Shown here piece by piece: positions 50,569 to 60,801 of a stretch of DNA of 64,000 nt. How positions within the stretch are numbered: position 1 is the stretch's first letter; each line of letters opens with the position of its first letter. Where the stretch lies: the NCBI GenBank assembly GCA_944548615.1, contig OX155972.1:1725625-1789624 (forward strand), written 5' to 3'. This DNA comes from Micropterix aruncella (lineage: Eukaryota > Arthropoda > Insecta > Lepidoptera > Micropterigidae). The notes under the pieces are model-generated. The model worked only from the letters and a program-made list of their open reading frames with translations. It was not told the DNA's origin and ran no database searches. A program made the position numbers and the translations under genes.

Positions 50569-51074
50569 TGAAACAACCGCAATAGTTTTCGATTTCATAA
50601 TTCGTCGGTATACTGGAAAGTAAAAAGAAAGAAAAAATAGTGTGACCAAGACCAAATTCTTGGTAAATCAACACTAATGTAACCAAACAACTTGATAAAA
50701 AATATATACTACGATAAAAAATGCTTAACCACGTTGTCCACGGGTGGCCACGCACGCCGATGGTTTTTGTATTATCCGTATTATATCCGTATTTATTCAA
50801 TTATCGGCTCCACTGCGGTAAAAGCCTGTCATTGAAGCTTGCCATTGAATAAGCCACCGTTATATATTAGTATGCTCGCACACACCTTCCATAAACAAAT
50901 TTTCCAAGGTCTTGAAAATATTGCGTGGAATGACTAGCTTTCGAAAGGTTAAGTCATGAAAATCATTTCTATTTACTTGAACAGTAAAATGTTAATCTTC
51001 CTAGAGAGTATTTCGAAAAACAATAAAGTCATTTTCAATGATAAACATTGGATTTTAATTGTCTGTTTTAAGAC
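50569..51074. repeat. old dispersed repeat remnants
   Basis: Blocks like TTCTTGGTAAATCAACACTAA and GTCATGAAAATCATTTCTAT are shared with 46000-46300 and 32230. Nothing else is seen. Confidence 0.45.
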
Positions 51075-51388
51075 TTAACCCCTTGAGTATGATACGACCA
51101 AATCTGGTTCTGAAACAATTATCCGTTGAGTATGATACGACCAGATCTGGTTCTGCGTTTTTTTCACTTCTTTGACGTTCTCATATTTATTCATAATTAT
51201 CTAATTGTTTTACAAAATGATATTTCAATATTCTATATTCGAAATTTCAATGCAATCATTGTGCAGTTGTTCTTTTTATGATTGGTGTAGTAGTTTCGTA
51301 GTTATAGTACTTTAAGGTCGATGTCGCCGAAAATCTTGCAAAAGAGACAGATGCATCCATGAAAATACCCATTTACTCCAAGGGTTAA
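51075..51388 (+). mobile_element. TTAA-flanked MITE family B, copy 1
   Basis: It starts TTAACCCCTTGAGTATGA and ends CTCCAAGGGTTAA. It is the inverse of the copy at 51428-51741 and the homologue of 868-1180. Confidence 0.85.
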
Positions 51389-51427
51389 GTAGCAACCCTC
51401 GTTATAAGAAAATCACACTATTGTGCT

Positions 51428-51741
51428 TTAACCCTTGGAGTAAATGGGTATTTTCATGGATGCATCTGCAGGATTTTCGGCGACATCGACGGCGCTCGAC
51501 TTAAAGTACTATAACTACGAAAGTACTACACCAATCATAAAAAGAACAACTGCACAATGATTGCATTGAAATTTCGAATATAGAATATTGAAATATCATT
51601 TTGTAAAACAATTAGATAATTATGAATAAATATGAGAACGTCAAAGAAGTGAAAAAAACGCGCGACCAGATTTGGTCGACTCGTACTCAACGGATAATTG
51701 TTTCGCGACCAGATTTGGTTGACTCATGCTCAACGGGTTAA
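51428..51741 (-). mobile_element. TTAA-flanked MITE family B, copy 2 (inverted)
   Basis: It starts TTAACCCTTGGAGTAAATGG and ends ATGCTCAACGGGTTAA. It faces copy 1 across a 39-bp spacer, and both are 314 bp long. Confidence 0.85.
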
Positions 51742-51979
51742 GTCCATTATCAATATCCTATTTTATTTTATATTATAGCGAAATACATCCGGAACCATAA
51801 AAAAATTAACGAATCGACGTTTCAGCTCAAGTTATCCCATTGTCATCGCGCATTGCACATTTGAATATAAAATGAAGTTAGTAACACTCGGCACCCTGTA
51901 AATAATCGCAGAATTGGTTTTTTTCCATAACGTTTAGTGAGCCTAAAAATGGATGTGCAGTTTATGTTAGGCGTGGGCA
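51742..51979. other. no recognisable feature
   Basis: Nothing identified. Confidence 0.4.
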
Positions 51980-52679
51980 TTAACCCTTCGAGTAGCGGTA
52001 TAATTTCATGGCGGACCGCGGCAATTTATTGGAATTTCTTGCAATATTGCCGCGCTCGACAAAAAGTACTATAACTATGGAACTACTACAGAAATCATAA
52101 AAAGATTAACTGTGCAATGATCGCATTGAAATTTCGTATATAGAATATTGAAATCTCATTTTGTAAAACAATTAGATAATTATGAATAAATATGAGAAAG
52201 TCGAAAAAGTGAAAAGAGCTCGGCATTTCTAACTTGTACTTGTCTTACGGAAAAATACGGAACCCTATTTAGAAATTGTAAATACTATCGTGTGTAAATA
52301 CGATACGTAAATATCGAATGTAAATACGATCTTTATTAGATTCTCTATCAAAGGTAATATTTTGTTTTGCTTATTTACATACAAAAATATTTAGATATTA
52401 GATCATAAAAACCAATATTTTTTTTTGATTTCTCGGAAAAAAAATTGATGGATGGAATTGAGAATGGAATTTTACCAGAAATATCCGCAAAATTATTCTA
52501 GAGGCCGTCTATGTATCTATGGTAATAATGAGGTATTTGGTATGGATTTTAGGATGGGTTCGAATTAGAAAATAATATTACTGTGCGCTCCGGGAGCAAG
52601 CCGCCTATATTGGGCGTTACGTAGTTAACGGTGTTCTGATGTGCAACCAAATTTGGTCGTTACGTAGTCGAAGGGTTAA
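51980..52679. mobile_element. TTAA-flanked element related to MITE family B (700 bp)
   Basis: It is bounded by TTAACCCTTCGAGTAGCGG and GTAGTCGAAGGGTTAA. The left third shares GTACTATAACTA, ACTGTGCAATGATCGCATTG and TATGAATAAATATGAGAA with family B. The rest is unique to this copy, so it may be a longer relative. No ORF. Confidence 0.72.
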
Positions 52680-52727
52680 GACATATTAGGCCAAACATAA
52701 AGTAAGAGTGTTTATTACCTGGTAGCT

Positions 52728-52801
52728 TTATTGTTGCTGGTCGTAGTGGCGGTGACTGGTGAGCTTCCAGTTCGACTGTGACTGATCAACGGTGGTGGAT
52801 G
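52728..52801 (-). CDS. Rho-GEF-like terminal exon
   Basis: The acceptor is AATTGTCCACAG. In the frame set by the preceding exon it reads STTVDQSQSNWKLTSHRHYD, then QQQ and stop (TAA at 52730-52728). Another frame stays open to a GTAATA just beyond, so a different splice choice could extend the protein; I prefer the stop because it keeps phase. Confidence 0.6.
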
Positions 52802-55800
52802 CTGTGGACAATTTAAAATTTAACATTAGTCTGATGATCGCTCTTCAATTATACTTGACGAATTATGAGAGATGAAAAAGATACTTAAGGGGGAGCCTGG
52901 TTTATAAGACCAAAAGAAAACGTGTTTTTCATGATTTATAAAAAAAATAAGTTGAAATCTAATCATGAACCTTTTACGCCGATGATAAAAAAAAATACTT
53001 GACGGATCAAGTTGTTCAAAAAAAATTGGGGTCTGGAAATGTCTGTTAAGTTGCCTAAAGACAATGTCTAATAATGACTCACCTCTGAACTGGGCGTTTC
53101 CTGAAGCCTTTGGTAACCCAGGGCCTGCGCTGACTGTGCGCTGAACTGCTGATTGGCTTGATTGTTAGTCCTCCCGCTGGCTAACTTTAGAGGTAATTGT
53201 TGTTTCACAACCTGTTGAAAACAAAAAGGAAATAATAAACTAAGAGTAAAAAAGGATTTTTAAAAACAAGCTTTACTTTCTACCAGAGAGTTCCAGCAGC
53301 AATCTCCCAGCTCCATCTTCACACCGTCATCATCATATGTCATAGTCATAGTCATATTTTATTAATTCCAAAAAGTACATCATTTTACATTTTCTAGAAG
53401 TTATTACAACGTCATTACTTCACTTCACTCAAATAACAAAAAAAAAAATGTCACCAAAATATTTAAATAATCTATCAATAAGTTTTTAAACATAGTCAAT
53501 CACAAAATTTTAAAATAAAGGTAATAAACAATAAGTTTTACAATAAAAACAACACTACAGTGACAAAATACAGAACAAATTTGATAAAAGATACATTATT
53601 TACAAAAAACTAAGACGGCCTTATCAAAGTCATCAAAATTATAGAGAGCATGCATGGTTATGTTTCTTTTTATGTATTTCTTAAATGCAACCTTTTGATG
53701 TATTTTAAGAAAGCCGCACTTTGGTAATTACTACATTATCCTCGTTTTTCCAATTTGCTTTCGCATAAATTAAGGACTGATATATAAATTCAGATTGAAA
53801 AGTTGTCATTTTTTTATTTTTAAAGATCGGAGTACAGTGATCATCTCTTTATAACCTAAATATCGTCCTGAGAGCTTGCTTTTGCAGTATAAAAATACGA
53901 TGGCTATCTGGTGCATTACCCCATGATAGGATACCATAAGCCATCTTCGAATGAAAGCACGCATATGTAATGGAAAGTACTCATGACAACTAAACAAATG
54001 GGCCTAAACTTGACTATCTTAGCACATTTCATCAGGGAGTTCATGTGGGAATTTTCCGGCTCTATCTTAACCTGAATCTGTCATCGATGTGCAAACAGTC
54101 GGTAAGTCTGCTATTTACAAATGAATAGAACGCAATAACGACAATTCCTTCATTAACAGAAGCTACAAAATACTTACAGATGAAACTGGCGCCGTGGCAG
54201 TGACTCTTCTCTCGTTCTGCGCTGAGAGCAATTGCGGCGGAGGGACTATTCCTCCAGGATAGGTGCCAGAGCCAGACATTATGCCCACATCTGATCCCGA
54301 CGAAGATCTAGTGTCTTGAAGAGAGCGGAAACCATATTAATGCATGTCTTAAGTTTTATAATCTTTTGGGATATTTGATTCCCATGGAACAGTGAATTCT
54401 ACAATAACATAGGGAGTAGGGAGTAGTGTTATTCCAACATAGGGAGTAGTGTTATATCTAGACACAGGGCTGTGTATCCAAGACTTTCAAGGAATTTTTC
54501 CCGATTAAAGAGCAAATCGACCTATAATACCGCTATGTACCGTCCTTGATCTAAGACCGCCTCGCAGCCAGCTAGAATATGTCTAGCTGTGCAAGGGGTG
54601 TTGCTATAAAATTCGGGTGTTTAAGTCTACCCTAGACAACGGCGGCTGCAACTACGTAGAAACGTCGGGCGCAACAAACTTCACGCGGTACATTCGTTTT
54701 ATCCTATTTATAAGATGAAACAGAGATTTAGCTGGCACGCCACAACCACCAACTTCCACTGCGTGAAGATGAATAGTGAAGCCGTTTGGGATATTTGATT
54801 CCCGTGGAACAGTGAATTCTACAATTAGGTCTTTCAAGATAGGGAGTTATTTAGTATAGTTTAATTACAAATTGCTGGTGCCTACCTGTCTCAATCATAG
54901 TCAAAATTAATGATTATTTAACAGAGGCATGAATAACATTTTTTCTTTTTCTTTCGTCGATATTACATGATAGAATCAGTAAAGGAGCAGAAGCACTAGT
55001 AGTTTGAGTACAATACATTGCCTCTTGGGAGGCAATACTAAGACATGTCCTTAGATTATTTAGTTTTACTATTCTCACATTACTGTGTTGCAATATAAAT
55101 ATTTTTACCCAAACCGTAGGGTCTACTCTTACTGGCCAGACTGTAGTTCTTCACCTGGATTGACATTACCAATAGCGTTTCTAGGTCAATTTGCAAAGGC
55201 AATGCCGGAATAGAGGAGATTTCGAAGGAAAAAGCTGTCGGAAGGCAAAGGCCTAATAAAGTATACTTTTCATACCAGTTTCGTTTTGAAACAGTTGTGT
55301 ATCATACGTTATCATATCATAACATAATATATATATATCATAAGTTACGTTAACACTTACTTTTCCATTTAGGCTCTTTGCGTCTGTTGGAATCTGTGGG
55401 AGACGTTTCAGTGTGGCCGAGTGTTATCTCTTCTTGGGAACCTGAAAAAATATATTTATATCTATACTAACTACTACTACTACTATACTTTTTCTATAGT
55501 AATCAGCAATTATTTTTCAAAATAATCAGAATCGTAATCGATAAATCAATAATTTTTGCATCCCTTTTATTTATTAATTAACGAAGAACTTACCTAGTCG
55601 TCCAGGTTGGTGAATGTTTTGCTGCATGGCTTGCTGCTGGTGCAGTTCTAACCTTCGGTATAACCTCTCGCGTTGCTCTTCCACATCCTTCTGTTTCTCC
55701 CTCAGTTCCTGCGATTCTTTGGCGATTTGCGCGCGTTCTGTGAACAGAGAACGGATAACATTTTGGATTATTGCCTTTTTAAATATGACATTCGGCCTAT

Positions 55801-58800
55801 GAATCACCGTCGCTCAACTTTCCAATGATTTATTGATAAAGCAACTTAGAACAAAACTCCCTAAAAGCCAACTACACTGTCGAGGCAAAATGTCATCAAT
55901 GATCTCGGAGTATATTTCGAACATCAGTTATCTTTTAATGCTCACATAATCGTTGGCCTTGTTCTGAGAAACTAGGAGAATATCTTGAGCTCTCAACAAG
56001 ACAGTATGCTCGAATAATAACTATTGTTAGGAGCACACATGAAAAATTGTATATATTGCATAAACAAAAAATAGAGAAGAAATTTGACAGCTATCAATGT
56101 AACAATGTATTATTAGTAAATATGTAATATATAGTAAAAAAATCATATAATATGTTGATGAAAACATTCTTCTTTACATTATTTTCTTTCTTTTGATTAT
56201 TTATTTTATTTTATTTCTTTTATTAATTTATGCTGTAGTCTGCACAACTGTGAGAGTTTGTGAGATAATATACAATGATTGATTGATTGAATGCTGCGAG
56301 CCTATTAGATTATATAAATCATACTGATCTTACAGTGTAAGGTCCCGGGTTCGATTCCTGGCTGGGTCACCATTTTCCGTTGGGATCAAATTAACGGAAT
56401 TGCATTTTCAATTCTGTCAAGACACACACTTACAATAACAAGACACACACTTACACACATGTTACACGCACACATACATATAACACATCATAGTAGGGTT
56501 GGTTGTAAGAGATTGTCATATGAGAATAAACCCGCCCATTGGGACATTTTCACAATAAAGAGTATAAACAAATAAACAAACAAACAAACATCATCATCAC
56601 TGACCGGTAGTTAGCGCTTCAGTCTCGGCGTTCTTCTGTGTCTCCCAAGCGGCCCTCTCTGCGGTGAGTCTAGCTTGAGCCTCTCTCAACTCTTCCAGTT
56701 GAAGTTCAGCCCATCTGGTACTGCCACTCGAGGATCCAAGGGATCCACCGGAGACGGAGACTCTCGCTTCCAAGCTACAACAAAATTAGTACCATTAGGA
56801 CAACTGGGTATCAAACTCAAGGGACGGTGGGGAGGGCTTTTGTTTGTTTATAAAGTATTGATAGTTTTATCAATAATTTATCAATAAAGCTGGAATATGT
56901 TTATTATTCTTTGAAGAGCAATCATTCAGCTTCATTCCAATGTATAAAAACCTATTAGAATGTATAATACCTATTAGAAGAATAGGTACATTTCCTTTGT
57001 TTTTTCCCAACATTAGCTGTTTTTTTCTCCATAATTTATCTATGTTTTTTTTCCACCATTTGTGTTTTCCCACTCTCCTCACACACCCAGCTTCGTACGG
57101 ATGCTTGCTCGGTCATTGCGTTGTTCACTTCATACTCTTCGGGAACTGAATCGCAGCTGGCACCATCTACAAAAAGTTTTGCATGTTGAAAAGTACCTGT
57201 GTATGGTGGTGAGCTGCTGCCATATTAGACACATTAGGGTATAGATACAGTGTTGCAGCCTGATCAGAGGCTCAGCGTCCGACTGCCTTTCGATGGTATC
57301 GGGCTCAGTAACGTTGCTCGGTGCTGGAGGAACTTCCGATTCTGGACATTCCGAGCATGTCTCCGCAGCGTCGCCATCTGCAGGTCTATGCGGAACTCCT
57401 GTAATAAAAATATATGAAGAGATTAGATCGATAGGATTTGCTGGTTTTCCAAAAATTGTACAAAAGACCGTGAGCCCTAGTTTGTCTGGGATTAGACAAA
57501 CTAGGGTTCTCGGTCTTTTCTACAATTTTTACAATTCTTTTCTACAATTCTGTGAAGGATAGAGGTTATAGTATTTTTTGCTAGCGCTTGTAGCACGGAG
57601 GAACTGTCGGAGACAAATTTGTAATATGGCATCACAAACACTTCAATAATATTCAAGTTATGCGCACGATGTACAACTCAATTGTTAGAAATCGCATGGA
57701 AACGAATGCAGCTATTTACAATCCGCATGAAGATACCTATATCCTTATGCTGAAAAAAATGCTGAAGTGTTTTTTGACATTTTTGTACTTCAAGCAGTAA
57801 GGATATTATCTATTTCTTTATCAGACACAGGCATAGTTAGCTATGCTGCAATAGTCTGGTGATCCAGGGTGAAAAAGCTCGAGACAAAAAACATGTCCAA
57901 AAGCCTTCAAGGTACCTGAGGGCTGCAAGTGGCATCATGAAGACCACCTACCGGGCTACTAGCAGACAGTGGTCTGCTAGTAGCCCGGTAGGTGGTCAGT
58001 GGACCCAATCACAAAGTGGGTAGTTACAAAAGATCTTATAGATCCAGTTAACATCAAGGGCTGGCGACAAGGCCCCTACTCCATTTAATACTACTACTAC
58101 TACTAATACTTGTCATGAACAAAACATAATAATTTAAATGTTTCTTCCCATGTGCATATGTTTTTGTTTTATATTACATCTCTAGTATTGGTCAAAAATG
58201 GTTGATTTATAAAAAAAGTAATAAAAAAAAACTTAAATAAAAAAAAGGATATAATAACCTTTCCCGTCGAATCCTCCGAAGGTATCGGCCCTTTTGGGAA
58301 GAGCAGGTTCACTGTAGGCAACGCTATGTCTTTCGCCGGCTGAGCTGGTACTCCTACGAGGGGTTCCCCCTCCACAGGCGAGACCCTCCTGCCTGGAATG
58401 CCAAAGCTCCTTCCGCCATTCGCACCATTCTGTCGCTTCCTGCAAATTAAACAGCAAGAGAATAGAGGGATTTATCTTACCTAGGTAATAAAGGGACTAT
58501 TCTTGAGTATGGCAAAAAAGATCTTGGAATAACAATTAATGATGACCTCGAATAGGGAAAACGTATAGTTACAATCGCTGAAAGAGCCAAGTCTACTTTC
58601 TATTTGATAAGGAAGACTTTCCAACATCTGTCAATAGAGGTGTTTATAAAAAGTAAATATATTAAAAGGTAGTGATGGGCGTGATTTTCAATTTTAAATC
58701 ACGCGACGATCACGTTACTGGTATTTTATCACACGTGATAATAACTGTTACTCGTGATTTTCGTGATTGTACTGAAATGTACTGTGAAACGTTAAGTAAC

Positions 58801-60765
58801 AAAGTTTCGTCAATGTGATAACTGATAACAGAAACGCGCATTATATTTGCTTAATATTTATTAGTAATTAGAAGAATTAGCATTCAGAAAGATTAACTCT
58901 CTCGCTCTTTTGGTGCTGAGCCGAGTTCGTCTTTTTGAAATAATGTAGCCAGCATTCGAAAAAACCCTTTCACAAGGTATATTTATATACACTAATAATG
59001 TATTTCATGTATATACACTAAAAATGTATATACACTAATAATGAAATAATAATAATAATTTCACAAGTATATTTTATATACACTAATAATGCCGCAGCCA
59101 CCATATTCCCCAGATCTGCCCCCCTGTGACTCTTTCCTGTTCCCGAAACTGAAGAGGCCCATGAAAAGACGACGCTTCTCTACGATTAAGGAGATAAAAA
59201 CGGAATCGAAGGAGGAGCTGAACAAGATCACAAAAAAGGATTTTTTGAAATGCTTCGAGGATTGGAAAAAACGTTGGCACAAGTATATAATATATGGTGG
59301 GTATTACTTTGAAGGGGACAAAATAAATATTAATGAATAAATAAATAATTTTGAAAAAAACGCGAAATTCGCGATACTTTTTGAACAGACCTCTTATAAA
59401 CATTTTTAAATCTTTAGAAGAAATTCGTTTATACCTTCACTGCCTTACAGACTTCTTGCCATAACGCTGCGGTATCCAAATTTGGTGATGCCAATCGTAC
59501 GTAATCCGGTATTACCACACCAGCTGGCAAACCCGGCGGTAAATTTGAATATCTGTAAACAATAGATATAAATTATGTTTAGCATATTCTAGTGAATCAC
59601 TTACTAGTAAACAATCTTGAAATCTGTTGTGTCACCCTAAGACTTTCCCGGCAATTAGACAAAGCCCCCCACCCCCTGCGCGCCAAACCCCTAACCCCCT
59701 GACCTCCCCCCTAACTTCACCCCTGCCCCCAGATAGTGATTGTGTCAAGTGATAATAATTGCAAATGTAGTATATAACAATAAAATACAAACGGAGCTGC
59801 TAGAGAATTCACCGACCGAAGCCATAAACATTTTTTTTAAACACTTTTGGGGGGTGAGCAGTGGATTCTGAACTAACGACCGGCTGTGAGGTTTAGTACA
59901 GCTATATTGCCAGCATTCACCTTACCGACCATTCACAAGGCTCATAAAGACCTTAGAAAAGCCCCACTGAACAAATAAAAAAAAATACCGACCATCATAC
60001 CGACCAAAATACTGACCAAAATACCGACTTCTTAACTGGTCGCACCTTTCAAGTTAAAGTAGGCGACTTTAAATCTGAACATTTCACTGTATCCAGTGGT
60101 GTACCCCAAGGGTCAGTGCTGGGTCCAGTTTTGTTCACCTTGTATATTACGGATCTTCAAGCCTCAATCACATCGCAGAGCAGCTACTTTGCCGATGACA
60201 CAAAATTCTTCGCCAATCCTATTCTATGCAGTGGACAGCTTCAGCAAGATCTTGACAAGATCAAAGCGTGGACGGAAGATTGGTTGCTTACCTTAAACGT
60301 TGAGAAATGTGTAGTGCTTCATATCGGGAAAAGCAACCCCAACAAACAATATTTTCTGGCAAACGCCCAACTAGAAGCAGTCAAGCAACATAAAGATCTT
60401 GGAATAACAATTACTGATGATCTCAAATGGGAGAAACACATAATTGCAATTGCTAAAAGAGCCAACTCTATTCTCTATCTAATAAGGAAGGCTTTCCAAC
60501 ATCTATCAATAGAGGTTTTCATCAAGATCTACAAGGCATATGTGAGACCTATTCTTGAGTATGACTATCAGATCTGGAACCCTTACTTTTGCAAAGATGT
60601 AGATATCCTGGAAAAGGTACAGCGAAGGGCGACCAAAATGCCAGTGGGCCTGAAAAATAGGAATTATGAAGATCGCTTGAAATTACTTGGAATTACTACA
60701 CTCAAACAAAGAAGACAAAGAGGGGACCTGATTGGACGTATCAGCAGAGCTGCCTGTCCAGAATA

Positions 60766-60801
<36 letters not shown>

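Noticed and set aside
56330..56375. A tRNA gene
   Set aside because: Only the B-box/T-arm and acceptor-like end are present. No 5' half folds, and a SINE body follows.
57062..57244. An extra exon between 56774 and 57197
   Set aside because: The neighbouring exons already join in phase, and no fragment here gives compatible splice phases without stops.
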